From an uncultured Geobacteraceae bacterium (GTDB taxonomy: Bacteria; Desulfobacterota; Desulfuromonadia; Geobacterales; Pseudopelobacteraceae), in NCBI GenBank assembly GCA_903852495.1, contig CAINRC010000046.1, positions 1 through 43,557 on the forward strand: a DNA stretch of 43,557 nt. The letters run 5' to 3'. Each line of letters opens with the position of its first letter. Position 1 is the first letter of the stretch. The translations under genes were made by a program, and so were the position numbers. This document shows, piece by piece, positions 43,487-43,557 of the stretch. Below the pieces are notes generated by a model. That model was not told where the DNA came from, did no database searches, and was given only the letters and a program-made list of their open reading frames with translations.

Positions 43487-43557
43487 AAGGTCTAAAGCAC
43501 TGAATGTGGTGATTTACGCGGGTTAAAGCACCCTTGGGGCGTATGGAAAAACCAAAC

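Overview
The window looks like about 39.6 kb of ordinary chromosome from a Geobacter-like anaerobe (Desulfuromonadota, Geobacterales), with mobile DNA at both ends. The evidence for the host is the gene set: a succinyl-CoA:acetate CoA-transferase of the kind Geobacter uses to couple acetate to the TCA cycle, a futalosine-pathway menaquinone gene (mqnE), anaerobic-type cobalamin genes (cobM, cbiG), a Pit/DUF47 phosphate pair, a DivIVA-YggU-SlyD string, and GH57 with a nucleotidyltransferase/phosphomutase fusion. Genus-level placement is inference; no rRNA or tRNA gene is visible.

Left edge (1-2546): a serine recombinase that has lost its catalytic N-terminus lies against a comM (Mg-chelatase-like AAA+) gene cut in the middle of its ATPase domain. 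Next come pgeF and a DedA membrane protein on the minus strand, with overlapping divergent promoters facing a small lipoprotein-xerC pair on the plus strand.

5.4-9.3 kb (minus): the acetate CoA-transferase with a strong promoter and repeated CCGGTTT half-sites, a Dabb protein with its own promoter, and an OmpA-like lipoprotein followed by an Smr-domain protein. 9.4-14.5 kb (plus): a tight, overlapping operon cobM-cbiG-pdxA-mqnE-methyltransferase. 14.5-20.3 kb: CBS protein, FabH, small membrane protein, yggT, cold-shock protein, miaA and uvrC. 20.4-26.3 kb (plus): amt behind a clear sigma-54 promoter, then a secreted TPR/DUF11 protein with a LysM partner, divIVA, yggU and a SlyD with an unusual Cys/His-rich insert.

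26.2-39.7 kb (mostly minus): a dispersed-type inverted repeat, a zinc-ribbon/DUF3426 protein, and a carbohydrate block (nucleotidyltransferase-phosphomutase fusion, GH57, galT, DUF2400). A soluble histidine kinase with its single-domain response regulator, cysS, and the pit/DUF47 pair follow. On the plus strand uppP is followed by radC.

Right edge (41.1-43.56 kb): radC is cut off after its helix-hairpin-helix half, and AT-rich foreign DNA begins. It carries an AbiEi/AbiEii (type IV) toxin-antitoxin pair with a recognisable promoter and an operator-like palindrome. The toxin gene runs straight into a tandem array of about 68-bp hairpin repeats that supplies its last codons and stop. The two interrupted host genes, comM and radC, are both linked to competence in other bacteria. 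The AbiE-array locus and this double interruption are the most unusual parts of the window.
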